DNA of 64,000 bases from positions 620,001 to 684,000 of the forward strand of contig CBDFMY010000003.1 of assembly GCA_965249835.1 (NCBI GenBank). Reading direction: 5' to 3'. Both the position numbers and the translations under genes were made by a program. This stretch comes from JAHRAW01 sp965249835 (GTDB taxonomy: Bacteria > Pseudomonadota > Gammaproteobacteria > Arenicellales > Poriferihabitantaceae). The first letter of the stretch is position 1. Every line of letters begins with the position of its first letter. The notes under the pieces were generated by a model. The model was not told the DNA's origin. It did no database searches and saw only the letters and a program-made list of their open reading frames with translations. Shown one piece after another: positions 9,286 to 18,212 of the stretch.

Positions 9286-10377
9286 TCAGCCGGTGAACTC
9301 GGCCACGGTTTGCGACAATGCTTGCGGCGGATAATCGGCCACCACCTCGGCATTGCCGATGTCTGTTAGCAACACCAGCCGCAACGCACCGCCGCGAACT
9401 TTTTTGTCGACCTTCATCAATTCCAGCATCTTGGAAGTCGACACGCCGGCGAATGCAGCGATCGGCAATTCGGCGGCGCGTAGCAATCCCTCGATGCGCT
9501 CGCATTGCTCGCCGTCAATCCGACCCATTCGCCGCGACAGATTGGCCGCCATGGCCATGCCGGTGGCGACCGCTTCGCCGTGCAACCACTCGCCGTAGCC
9601 GCTTCCGGTCTCAATGGCGTGACCGAAGGTGTGGCCAAAGTTGAGCAGTGCGCGCCCGCCGGTTTCGTTTGCGTCTTCGCGCTCATCGCGCTCGACAATT
9701 TTTGCTTTGTTGACGCACGAGCGTTGGATGATGAACGCTATGGCATCGGCACGCCGGCGCATAACGGCGGCGATGTTTTGTTCGAGCCAGGCGAAAAAAT
9801 CGCGGTCGTTGATGATGCCGTATTTAATGACTTCGGCAAGGCCCGCGGAGAATTGTCGACGGTCCAAAGTGTCCAGGGTGGCGGTGTCGGCGAGCACCCG
9901 GCGCGGTTGATGAAACGCACCGATCATGTTTTTTCCGAGCGCATGATTGACACCGGTTTTGCCACCCACCGATGAATCCACTTGCGCCAATAATGTGGTC
10001 GGAACTTGAATATACGACACGCCGCGCTGATAACACGCGGCGGCGAATCCGGCGATGTCGCCGACCACGCCACCGCCGAGGGCGATAATGGTAACCTCGC
10101 GGTCGCAACGTGCGCGTAACAACTCATCGAAAACTCGTTGCACGCCGTGCAGGGTTTTTCCTTGTTCACCGCATGGCAGGATGCACTCAACGATTTGTTT
10201 GTCGGCGAGTGCCGTGCGTAGTGGCGCCAGATACAACGGCGCGACCGCTTCATCGGTAACGATGCAGGCTTGCCGACCGACCACCCACGGCGCGATTTCG
10301 TCGGCCATGGACAGCAAGCCGCGCCCGATGCGAACTTGATAGGCGCGCGCGCCGAGATTGATGTCAACGGTTTTCAT
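9286..10377 (-). CDS. aroB: 3-dehydroquinate synthase
   Basis: 363 residues, standard length. NAD- and metal-dependent cyclisation of DAHP to 3-dehydroquinate. Motifs: ALGGGVVGDIAGFAA near residue 97, PTTLLAQVDSSVGGKTGVN near 126, and the zinc-binding histidines in LLNFGHTFGHAIE near 245. It overlaps the aroK stop by 14 bp, the common aroK-aroB arrangement. Confidence 0.97.
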   Translation of the reverse strand: MKTVDINLGARAYQVRIGRGLLSMADEIAPWVVGRQACIVTDEAVAPLYLAPLRTALADKQIVECILPCGEQGKTLHGVQRVFDELLRARCDREVTIIALGGGVVGDIAGFAAACYQRGVSYIQVPTTLLAQVDSSVGGKTGVNHALGKNMIGAFHQPRRVLADTATLDTLDRRQFSAGLAEVIKYGIINDRDFFAWLEQNIAAVMRRRADAIAFIIQRSCVNKAKIVERDEREDANETGGRALLNFGHTFGHAIETGSGYGEWLHGEAVATGMAMAANLSRRMGRIDGEQCERIEGLLRAAELPIAAFAGVSTSKMLELMKVDKKVRGGALRLVLLTDIGNAEVVADYPPQALSQTVAEFTG

Positions 10378-10909
10378 GATGACTGGCGTTCAACAGCGTG
10401 TGTACTTTTGTCGCCATTTTGACCGCGGATTCGGCGCATGCATCCACCGTAATATCCGCTTCGGCGACATACAATGGGCCACGCTGTTCGAGTAATTTGG
10501 TGATGGTGCTTTTCGGGTCAGTCGCGCCCAACAGCGGGCGCGACTGGCTGCTCTTCAGACGATCCCAAAGCAACTCCGGCGAGGCGCGCAGATACACCAC
10601 GGTTCCGGTTCTGCGCATCACCTGGCGATTGTCCTCCCGCAAGATAATTCCACCGCCGGTGGCGACCACCACACCGCCCCCGGCATCGCTATTTTCGACC
10701 CGGCCGATTTCCGCAAGCAATCGGGATTCGCGCCCGCGGAAACCGTGCTCGCCTTCCAGTTCAAATATGTGGCTGACCGACACGCCGGTTCTTTTTTCCA
10801 ACTCGTGGTCGGTGTCGATGAAATCGCAACCCAGCAGGCCGGCGAGTTTCCGACCCACGGTGGTTTTGCCCGCCCCCATGGGACCGATCAGGTAAATGTT
10901 GCTTTGCAA
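10364..10909 (-). CDS. aroK: Shikimate kinase
   Basis: 181 residues. Phosphorylates shikimate with ATP. P-loop GPMGAGKTTVG at residue 9, DTDHELEKRTG near 32 (Mg and substrate Asp), FRGRESRLL near 57 (substrate Arg), Walker-B-like VVATGGGIIL near 81 and a lid Arg around 128. First gene of the minus-strand aro-arg-lys run and divergent from mrcA, as in many gammaproteobacteria, but without the pil genes often found between them. Confidence 0.96.
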   Translation of the reverse strand: MQSNIYLIGPMGAGKTTVGRKLAGLLGCDFIDTDHELEKRTGVSVSHIFELEGEHGFRGRESRLLAEIGRVENSDAGGGVVVATGGGIILREDNRQVMRRTGTVVYLRASPELLWDRLKSSQSRPLLGATDPKSTITKLLEQRGPLYVAEADITVDACAESAVKMATKVHTLLNASHHENR

Positions 10910-11120
10910 GCGCGTTCAGCCCGGAGTTTATGAACGGAAGTGAATAATGCCGCATGCGGATTGAGGTTATAATAACCGGTCGCGACCAGCATGGGGAAAT
11001 TTTTTTTTATCCACAATCCACAACACGCGCCGCAAAACACGCTGAATCCATCATGAATTGGCATCATGAGTTGGCGCTACAAATTGCCACAAATTGCCGC
11101 AAATTAAAAGGGCCCTGCCG
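10910..11120. promoter_or_regulatory. Divergent intergenic region between aroK and mrcA
   Basis: This 211-bp spacer must hold the promoters for both directions. A TATAAT hexamer at 10968-10973 faces mrcA but its -35 region is weak. A single perfect DnaA-box-like 9-mer TTATCCACA lies at 11007-11015. The mrcA start is preceded by AAAAGGG, a reasonable ribosome site. Promoter assignment is tentative. Confidence 0.35.
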
Positions 11121-13583
11121 ATGAAGTTTTTCCTGAAACTACTGTTGAGAATGTTCATCTGGGGTTTTGCGCTGATGGTGATTATGGGCATCGGGCTGGG
11201 ATTGTATGCCGCCACCTTGTTGCCCGGGTTGCCCACCATCGAACAGATTCGGCGCGTTCCGCTGAACATCCCGTTGCGCATTTACAACACCGACCACGAA
11301 CTCATCGCCGAATACGGCAACGAGCGTCGCATACCGGTTTCTCTGGATAACACTCCGCCGCTGCTCATCGATGCCGTGCTGGCCACCGAAGACGAGCGTT
11401 TTTACCATCACTCCGGCGTTGATTTTGCCGGAATTCTGCGCGCCGGATTAAGCAACCTGCGCAGCAAATCCCGCGGTCAGGGGGCGAGCACTATCACCAT
11501 GCAAGTGGCGCGAAATTTTTTCCTTACGCCGGAACGAACCTACCTCCGCAAACTCAAAGAAGTGCTGCTGGCTTTCAACATGGAACGTGCGTTGACCAAG
11601 GATGAAATTCTGGAATTGTATTTCAACAAGATTTTTCTGGGGCACCGCGCCTACGGTTTCGCCGCGGCATCGCAAGTGTATTACGGCGTTGAACTGAATG
11701 ACCTGAGCGTTCCCGAAATCGCCATGCTGGCCGGCCTGCCCAAAGCACCGTCGCGCAACAATCCCATCTCCAACCCGCAACGTGCGGCCGAGCGTCGCGC
11801 CCATGTGCTAAAGCGTTTGCACGACCTCGGAAAGATGGACGACTTCAGTTACAACGCCGCGCGTCAGGCGCCGATTACCGCCACCCGTCGTGTCGCCGAG
11901 ACCAAAGCGCGGGCACCCTACATCGCCGAGATGGCGCGGCGGATGATGGTGGAGCGTTTCGGCGAGCACGTGTATGAGTTGGGCTACGCGGTAACGGTTA
12001 CCATCAACAGTGCGCATCAGGAGCAGGCCGATGAAGCGTTGCGAAACGGTTTGCTGGGATATGACAAGCGGCATGGTTTTCGCGGTCCGGTGGCCGACAC
12101 GGATTTGGATGAATACACGCCGGAGGCAATCGATCAAGCGTTGCAGAATTATCCCAGGAGTCAGGAACTGATTCCGGCGATGGTGCTGCAAAGCGCGGAG
12201 CGCAGCATCAGCGCACGCACGCAGGATCAGGAAAACATCACTATCCGGTGGAATCAAATCAAGTGGGCGAAAGCCTACCAGACCCCCAACCGCACCGGGC
12301 CCGAGCCGACTGCCGCCACCGAGGTGGTGCGGCGCGGTGACATTATTTATGTGTCGCGAGTTGGCGACAAAGGCTGGCGTCTCAATCAGATGCCCAAGGT
12401 GTCTGGCGCGCTGGTCAGTCTGGATGCAAACACCGGCGCCATTCTTGCCCTGACCGGCGGCTTCGACTATTACCTGAGCAAATTCAACCGCGCCGTTCAA
12501 GCCTTGCGGCAGCCCGGCTCGAACATCAAACCGTTCATTTATTCGGCCGCGCTGGACAACGGTTTCACTACCGGTAGTTTGGTCAGTGCCGGACCGATCG
12601 TGGTGGAAGACGACCTGGAAGGTATTTGGCGTCCGCAGAATTATAGCCGGAAGTTTTTTGGCCCCATGCGTCTGCGCGAGGCGTTGAGTCGCTCGATCAA
12701 TCTGGTTTCCGTGCGGCTGGTGCGCGCCATCGGCATCGAAAAAACTATTCAGCATCTGGCGAAGTTCGGCTTCGACCCCGAGCGATTGCCACGCAGCCTT
12801 TCGCTCGCGCTCGGCAGTATCAGCGTCGCGCCGATGGATTTGGCCGCCGCATTCGCGGTGTTCGCCAACGGCGGCAATCGCATCAAACCCTATCTCATCG
12901 AAAAGATCGTGGACGGCAACGGCAACGAAATTGTGCTGAGCCAGGATGAATGTAAATACTGCCGGGTGCAAGACGCCGACGACGAGGTGGGCGAAGAGAT
13001 CCTGATCTTCAATTCTGTGGTTGCGGAAACCACGCCGGCTGATGATGTGCGTGCTGATGCGCTTGATGATGCACTCGATGATGTGCGTGCCGATACCCGT
13101 GTAATCTCCGAGCAGAACGCGTTTTTGGTCAGCGACTTGTTGCAACAGGTCATCCTTAGCGGAACCGGGCGACGCGCGCTGGCGTTGAAGCGAAACGATC
13201 TTTCCGGAAAAACCGGCACCACCAACAACTTCCGGGACGCGTGGTTTTCCGGCTTCAATCGAGATGTGGTTACCACCGTGTTTGTCGGGTTTGACAATCC
13301 TTCCCATCTCGGTCGTCGCGAATCCGGTGCCACCGCGGCGTTGCCGATTTGGGTTGATTACATGGGCGCGGTGCTTAAGGATTTCCCCGAACAACCGCTG
13401 ATGCAGCCGGAAAACATTACCACCCGCTTCATCAACAAGAAAACCGGCAAGCGGACACCGGCGGATGACCCCGACGGCTATCTTGAGTATTACCTGGCCG
13501 GCACCGAACCCGACAACCGTATCGAACCGATGACCGCCGACCAGCCGTCACAGGATAAAGAGAAAACGGATACGTTGTTTTAG
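11121..13583 (+). CDS. mrcA: Penicillin-binding protein 1A (bifunctional transglycosylase/transpeptidase)
   Basis: 820 residues from ATG 11121 (MKFFLKLLLR). An N-terminal membrane anchor is followed by the GT51 glycosyltransferase domain with EDERFYHHSGVD near residue 96 (catalytic Glu) and GASTITMQVARNFF near 125. An OB-like insertion follows, then the transpeptidase domain with the active-site SNIK (PGSNIKPF near 470), SRSIN near 527 and KTGTTNNFRDAWF near 695. It polymerises and crosslinks peptidoglycan on the periplasmic face. An acidic Asp/Ala stretch near residue 640-665 interrupts the transpeptidase domain and looks like a repeat-expanded loop. It faces aroK divergently and rpoH convergently. 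Confidence 0.96.
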   Translation: MKFFLKLLLRMFIWGFALMVIMGIGLGLYAATLLPGLPTIEQIRRVPLNIPLRIYNTDHELIAEYGNERRIPVSLDNTPPLLIDAVLATEDERFYHHSGVDFAGILRAGLSNLRSKSRGQGASTITMQVARNFFLTPERTYLRKLKEVLLAFNMERALTKDEILELYFNKIFLGHRAYGFAAASQVYYGVELNDLSVPEIAMLAGLPKAPSRNNPISNPQRAAERRAHVLKRLHDLGKMDDFSYNAARQAPITATRRVAETKARAPYIAEMARRMMVERFGEHVYELGYAVTVTINSAHQEQADEALRNGLLGYDKRHGFRGPVADTDLDEYTPEAIDQALQNYPRSQELIPAMVLQSAERSISARTQDQENITIRWNQIKWAKAYQTPNRTGPEPTAATEVVRRGDIIYVSRVGDKGWRLNQMPKVSGALVSLDANTGAILALTGGFDYYLSKFNRAVQALRQPGSNIKPFIYSAALDNGFTTGSLVSAGPIVVEDDLEGIWRPQNYSRKFFGPMRLREALSRSINLVSVRLVRAIGIEKTIQHLAKFGFDPERLPRSLSLALGSISVAPMDLAAAFAVFANGGNRIKPYLIEKIVDGNGNEIVLSQDECKYCRVQDADDEVGEEILIFNSVVAETTPADDVRADALDDALDDVRADTRVISEQNAFLVSDLLQQVILSGTGRRALALKRNDLSGKTGTTNNFRDAWFSGFNRDVVTTVFVGFDNPSHLGRRESGATAALPIWVDYMGAVLKDFPEQPLMQPENITTRFINKKTGKRTPADDPDGYLEYYLAGTEPDNRIEPMTADQPSQDKEKTDTLF

Positions 13584-13663
13584 ATTGATGACGCGAGAAA
13601 AAGTCCGGCGTTACCGCGGTGTAGCCACGATAACAGCTAAGGGCTATGTCCTTGCCATTACAA

Positions 13664-14515
13664 CTACGCAACAATAACGGTCTTCATCTTCTCCATCGCG
13701 CGTTTTTCAATTTGGCGGATTCGTTCCGCCGACACACCGTATTCATCCGCCAGGTCGTGCAGGGTCGGTTTGTCATCGTTTAGCCAGCGTCGTGAAACGA
13801 TGTCCCGACTGCGCTGGTCGAGTCGCGACAACGCCGCCGTCAATTTTTGTCGGGACTGGCCTTCTTGTTCCGAGTTGTCCACCACCACCGCCGGATCGTA
13901 GCGGCTGTCCCCAAGATGCTGTGCCGGGGCGAGATATGCTTCCTCATCGTCCTGATCAACCTGGGCATCGAAAGCGATGTCGCCGCCGCTTAACCGCGAT
14001 TCCATCTGACGCACGGTGTCGACTTCAACATTTAACTTTTTAGCGAGTTGTTTAACTTCGTCGTCCTTCATCCAGCCGAGACGGGTGCGGGATTTGCGCA
14101 GGTTGAAAAACAATTTGCGCTGGGCTTTGGTAGTGGCGACCTTGACCACGCGCCAGTTGCGCAACACATATTCGTAAATCTCCGCCTTAATCCAGTGAAC
14201 CGCGAACGACACCAGCCGCACATCGCGGTTCGGGTCGTAACGCTTGACCGCTTTCATCAGACCGATGCTGCCTTCCTGAATGAGGTCGGTGAGCGGCAAG
14301 CCATACCCCATGAAACCGCGCGCCACTTTGACCACATAGCGCAGGTGGGACACGACCAGTTCGCGTGCCGCGTCCAGGTCATTTTCATCGCGATAGCGAA
14401 GGGCAAGTTCGCGCTCGCGCTGTGGCGACAAAATCGGCGCGGCGTTGACCGCCCGCAGATAGGAGCCGAGGTTCTCGCCGGGGAGACTGATGGTGATGGG
14501 CAGTTGCTGGGTCAT
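13664..14515 (-). CDS. rpoH: RNA polymerase sigma-32 (heat-shock) factor
   Basis: 283 residues from ATG 14515 (MTQQLPITIS), preceded by an AGAGGAAA ribosome site. Sigma region 1.2/2 (residues ~45-125, with PLTDLIQEGSIGLMKAV), the diagnostic RpoH box QRKLFFNLRK near residue 130, and region 4 helix-turn-helix LHDLADEYGVSAERIRQIE near 250. It directs transcription of heat-shock genes; hslVU lies 2-4 kb upstream on the same strand. Region between rpoH and the plsC-like gene (14516-14698) should carry its promoter; I see no clear heat-shock consensus there. Confidence 0.96.
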   Translation of the reverse strand: MTQQLPITISLPGENLGSYLRAVNAAPILSPQRERELALRYRDENDLDAARELVVSHLRYVVKVARGFMGYGLPLTDLIQEGSIGLMKAVKRYDPNRDVRLVSFAVHWIKAEIYEYVLRNWRVVKVATTKAQRKLFFNLRKSRTRLGWMKDDEVKQLAKKLNVEVDTVRQMESRLSGGDIAFDAQVDQDDEEAYLAPAQHLGDSRYDPAVVVDNSEQEGQSRQKLTAALSRLDQRSRDIVSRRWLNDDKPTLHDLADEYGVSAERIRQIEKRAMEKMKTVIVA

Positions 14516-14698
14516 TATGCGAACAATTTCCTCTTTTCGGAGAATGGGTGAAATCAGCGTTAATAGTAGCACTCGGTCGGTTAGAGTGCCAATGGTTTTT
14601 CAAGTTCCCTGATTTTCAAGGTGGTGTGGCTGGCGTTCCTGCCCATCATTCCCACACATTCAAGGAAAACGGCATGAATTATCGTATTTTCGCCGAAG

Positions 14699-15472
14699 TT
14701 ATCCGCTACTCGGCGGAGTTTCCCCGCCGAATTCCACCAACTCGCGCACCAACTGCTCCGCACGCTCGGCAAGTTCCTGCCGTTGGTCGCCGGGTGCCAG
14801 CGGCGCAAACAATGTGATTTCGGCGACCATCCGCGGCCCGCACGCGGTTTTCCACGCGCTCCCCACGAGGGAAATATCGCCGATAAAGGAATGACGCACC
14901 ACCCGCGCACCGCTGGCATCGAGGTAGCGCAGTGCCGCCGGTTGGAGGGGCGCGCCGACGTTGATGGCGGCTTGCATCAGGCGCGGCTGGAAGCGGATGA
15001 CCGAGTGCCCGTCGGTGGTCGCGCCTTCGGGAAACAGCACCACATTGTGACCTTGTCGCAACTCGCCGGCGATGTCGCGGAGTGCCTTTTTCGCGCCGCT
15101 TCCGCGCTTGATGAACAACGTGCCGCCGCGCTTGATTACCCAACCGAGAATTGGCCAGCGCAAAATTTCACTGTTGCCGAGGAACACCACGCGCCAATTC
15201 GCGCCGAGCACGAGGATGTCCATCCACGACACATGGTTGCAGACCACCAACGCGCCCGGCACCAACGCCACGCCACGCAACACCGGCATCGCGCCGAAAA
15301 TTCGCAGCATGGTGCGGTGCCAGAACATCGTAATGCACGCAAACACGCCCTGCCCCAACACCCCGGAAAACCCGCAAGCCACTGCGCCGAACGCGATGGT
15401 CAGCACCGCCGCCAACATTCTTGCCACGCCGATGGTGATGGCGATTAACTTGGTTGCGTTGGTCTCGCGCAT
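14699..15472 (-). CDS. 1-acylglycerol-3-phosphate O-acyltransferase-like protein (PlsC family)
   Basis: 257 residues. N-terminal membrane segments (residues ~8-50), acyltransferase motif I NHVSWMD (HX4D) near residue 79, motif II region RGGTLFIKRG, motif III FPEGATTDG near 149 and a Pro-rich motif IV region. Family members transfer an acyl chain to lysophosphatidate or related lyso-lipids in the inner membrane. A role as a dedicated PlsC or an OlsA-type ornithine-lipid acyltransferase cannot be separated by eye. Confidence 0.85.
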   Translation of the reverse strand: MRETNATKLIAITIGVARMLAAVLTIAFGAVACGFSGVLGQGVFACITMFWHRTMLRIFGAMPVLRGVALVPGALVVCNHVSWMDILVLGANWRVVFLGNSEILRWPILGWVIKRGGTLFIKRGSGAKKALRDIAGELRQGHNVVLFPEGATTDGHSVIRFQPRLMQAAINVGAPLQPAALRYLDASGARVVRHSFIGDISLVGSAWKTACGPRMVAEITLFAPLAPGDQRQELAERAEQLVRELVEFGGETPPSSG

Positions 15473-15518
15473 TGTCTCTACCCAGTCATTCCTGTCCCCA
15501 CTTCGTCATTGCCACGTA

Positions 15519-16268
15519 TTATTTTGCGCCGTGCGCGCGCAGTATTTTTACGGCTTGTTGCGCATCTTCTTCTATGGCGGCCGCTAACGGCGTATAGCCA
15601 TCATCGGTTTCGGCGTTAACCTTCGCGCCATGTTCAATCAGCATCGTGACCATCTTGGCATTGTGTGACACTGCGGCGATATGCAAAGGCGTAAACCCGG
15701 ATAAATCTGCATATTCAGATTTAGTTACTGTGATCTTGGTGTTGACGTCGGCACCGTAGATAAGCAGTAGCGCGACTGTTTCATTAGAGGTTGTAAATCT
15801 CTTTGCTGTTTCTTCGTTATCTTCCAGACCAATGCTTATAGCAAGAAACAGAGGCGTGAATCCGTCTTCGGATTGAAAATTGACATCGGCACCATGCGCC
15901 AACAATAACGCCACGACCTTATTCTCGTTCTCGAGTGAAGCCATCATTAATGGTGTGACATTGTTTTTACCTTTTGCATCAACATTTGCGCCATTGGCAA
16001 GAAACACCGTAGCCACTTTATCCGAACCAGCAAGTGCGGCGAAATGCAAAGCCGTGAAGCCCTCTTCAAAATGCGCATTAATATTTACCCCGGTTGCGAT
16101 ATACCGCTCGGCGGCGGCATAGTTATTTTCAATCACAGCCGACCGCAAAAGCATGATTTGTTTTTCAAAGGGGCCAGCGAAAAAGTTGCTCGGCAAGTTA
16201 ACAGTACATGCAATCTGTCCCAACGCCAACAACAACAATAGCGCGATTTTTGTTATGTGTGTTTTCAT
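15519..16268 (-). CDS. Ankyrin-repeat lipoprotein
   Basis: 249 residues from ATG 16268 (MKTHITKIALLLLLALGQIAC); the lipobox LGQIAC predicts lipidation at Cys 21. The mature protein carries about five to six ankyrin repeats (TALHFAALAGSDKVATVFLANGAN... TPLMMASLENENKVV... TPLHIAAVSHNAKMV... TPLAAAIEED), with an insertion of about 20 residues in the middle repeat. Probably a periplasmic protein-interaction module anchored in a membrane. Lower GC than its neighbours and located between hslU and plsC-like, so possibly acquired. Partner unknown. Confidence 0.85.
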   Translation of the reverse strand: MKTHITKIALLLLLALGQIACTVNLPSNFFAGPFEKQIMLLRSAVIENNYAAAERYIATGVNINAHFEEGFTALHFAALAGSDKVATVFLANGANVDAKGKNNVTPLMMASLENENKVVALLLAHGADVNFQSEDGFTPLFLAISIGLEDNEETAKRFTTSNETVALLLIYGADVNTKITVTKSEYADLSGFTPLHIAAVSHNAKMVTMLIEHGAKVNAETDDGYTPLAAAIEEDAQQAVKILRAHGAK

Positions 16269-16320
16269 TGTTATTCCAATGGTTGGCGGCACGGTCAGTT
16301 GCCGACCGCCTGCAAAAAAC

Positions 16321-17646
16321 CTACAAAATATACCGCGACAAATCCTGGTCTTCGATCAAGTCGCGGAGATATTCATCGACATATCCTTGGTCGATGACCA
16401 CTGCCTGGCCGGATTGGTCGGCGGCTTCGAATGAGATGGCTTCCAGCAGGCGTTCCATTACGGTGTGCAATCTTCGTGCGCCGATGTTTTCGGTTTGCTC
16501 GTTCACTCGCCACGCCGCTTCTGCGATGCGATTGACTCCGGTTTCGGTGAATTCGAGATTCACGCCTTCGGTTGCCATGAGTGCTTTGTATTGGTCGGTC
16601 AACGATGCGTTTGGCTCGGTCAGGATGCGCACAAAATCTTCCGAAGTCAGGGCGGTCAATTCCACGCGGATGGGCAGTCGTCCCTGAAGTTCGGGAATGA
16701 GGTCGGATGGTTTGGTTAACTGGAACGCGCCCGAGGCGATGAATAAAATATGATCGGTTTTGATGACACCATATTTAGTGGACACGGTGGTGCCTTCCAC
16801 CAGCGGAAGCAGGTCGCGTTGCACGCCTTCGCGGGATACATCGACACCGACATGGCCGTCGGCGTGACGCCCGACGATTTTGTCGATCTCATCGAGAAAA
16901 ACGATACCGTGTTGCTCAACTCGCTCGACCGCGGCGTGTTTGATGTCTTCGTCGTCGATTAATTTCGCCGCCTCTTCTTCGGTCAGCAGTTTGAGCGCCT
17001 CGGAAATTTTGACTTTGCGATGGCGGGTTTTGCGGCCGCCCATATTCTGAAACATTCCCTGCAACTGGCTGGTCATTTCCTCCATGCCCGGCGGCGCGAA
17101 TATTTCCACGCCCACGGTGGATGCGCCAACCTCGATTTCCACTTCCTTGTCATCCAGTTTGCCTTCGCGCAGGGCTTTGCGGAAGCGCTGGCGGGCGGCA
17201 CCGTCGGGGTCGTCTTTGTCGGCGTCTCTTGCCGGCGGCACCAACAAATCCAGCACTTGCTCTTCGGCCGCATCTTCGGCACGCGTGCGAACTTTTTCCA
17301 TGGCACTTTCGCGCATCATCTTGACCGCCATGTCGGCCAGGTCGCGGATGATGGAATCCACTTCCCGCCCGACATAGCCCACTTCGGTGAACTTGGTCGC
17401 TTCCACCTTGATGAACGGCGCATTGGCGAGTTTCGCCAGTCGTCGGGAAATCTCGGTTTTGCCGACGCCGGTGGGTCCGATCATCAAGATGTTTTTGGGC
17501 GTGATTTCCGCACGCAACGATTCTTCCACCTGACTTCGCCGCCAACGATTGCGCAGCGCGATTGCCACCGCGCGCTTGGCTTTTTGCTGGCCGATGATGT
17601 GTTTGTCGAGTTCCTCGACAATTTCGCGTGGTGTCATTTCAGTCAT
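16321..17646 (-). CDS. hslU: HslUV protease ATPase subunit HslU
   Basis: 441 residues from ATG 17646 (MTEMTPREIVEELDKHIIGQ, matching E. coli HslU). AAA+ unfoldase of the two-component HslVU protease. Walker A GPTGVGKTEISRRL near residue 55, pore loop GYVGREVD near 85, intermediate domain ~residues 105-245 rich in charged residues, Walker B GIVFLDEIDK near 250, and the C-terminal tail ending DLSRYIL that inserts into HslV. Begins 26 bp after the hslV stop. Confidence 0.97.
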   Translation of the reverse strand: MTEMTPREIVEELDKHIIGQQKAKRAVAIALRNRWRRSQVEESLRAEITPKNILMIGPTGVGKTEISRRLAKLANAPFIKVEATKFTEVGYVGREVDSIIRDLADMAVKMMRESAMEKVRTRAEDAAEEQVLDLLVPPARDADKDDPDGAARQRFRKALREGKLDDKEVEIEVGASTVGVEIFAPPGMEEMTSQLQGMFQNMGGRKTRHRKVKISEALKLLTEEEAAKLIDDEDIKHAAVERVEQHGIVFLDEIDKIVGRHADGHVGVDVSREGVQRDLLPLVEGTTVSTKYGVIKTDHILFIASGAFQLTKPSDLIPELQGRLPIRVELTALTSEDFVRILTEPNASLTDQYKALMATEGVNLEFTETGVNRIAEAAWRVNEQTENIGARRLHTVMERLLEAISFEAADQSGQAVVIDQGYVDEYLRDLIEDQDLSRYIL

Positions 17647-17672
17647 AATCGCATCGCCGCCATCGGCGCGTC

Positions 17673-18212
17673 TCAATAATCAAGGCTTTCAATGGTCAAC
17701 TGGTCGTTGGTATAAATGCAGATGCGCCCGGCGATGCCCATGCTTTTTTCGACAATTTCTGCGGACGAGAGTTGGGAGTTTTCCAGTAACGCCAGCGCCG
17801 CGGCTTTGGCGTAGTTCCCGCCGGAGCCGATTGCCATGACTCCGTGCTCCGGTTCAATGACATCGCCGTTGCCGGAGATAATCAGCGAGGCTTCGCCGTC
17901 GGCAACCGCGAGCAATGCTTCCAATCTGCGCAACATGCGGTCGGTGCGCCAGTCCTTCGCCATTTCCACGGCGGCGCGCACCAGTTGCCCCTGATGTTTT
18001 TCCAATTTTCCCTCGAAGCGTTCAAACAAAGTGAAGGCGTCCGCAGTGCCGCCGGCGAATCCGGCAAGCACGCGGTCTTTATACAAACGCCGAACTTTTT
18101 TTGCGTTTCCTTTCATCATGGTGTCGCCCATGGAAACCTGGCCGTCGCCGCCGATGACCACCTGATTGCGGTGGCGCACGGACAAAATCGTGGTGCCTCT
18201 GAATTGTTTCAT
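17673..18212 (-). CDS. hslV: HslUV protease proteolytic subunit HslV
   Basis: 179 residues from ATG 18212. The sequence MKQFRGTTILSV indicates a short propeptide removed before the catalytic Thr, as in many beta/gammaproteobacterial HslV. Conserved GGDGQVSMGDT, KKVRRLY, AGFAGGTADAFTLFE, LEALLAVAD and GSGGNYAKAAA follow. N-terminal-nucleophile peptidase stacked with HslU rings in the cytoplasm. Cotranscribed with hslU. Confidence 0.97.
   Translation of the reverse strand: MKQFRGTTILSVRHRNQVVIGGDGQVSMGDTMMKGNAKKVRRLYKDRVLAGFAGGTADAFTLFERFEGKLEKHQGQLVRAAVEMAKDWRTDRMLRRLEALLAVADGEASLIISGNGDVIEPEHGVMAIGSGGNYAKAAALALLENSQLSSAEIVEKSMGIAGRICIYTNDQLTIESLDY

Noticed and set aside
11007..11015. DnaA box TTATCCACA as part of a replication origin
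   Set aside because: A single box (another occurs inside petA) with no cluster, no AT-rich unwinding region and no dnaA/dnaN/gidA neighbours.
11808..13394. 528-codon minus-strand open frame opposite mrcA
   Set aside because: Mirror of a high-GC coding strand; no motifs, while mrcA has all PBP1A active-site motifs.
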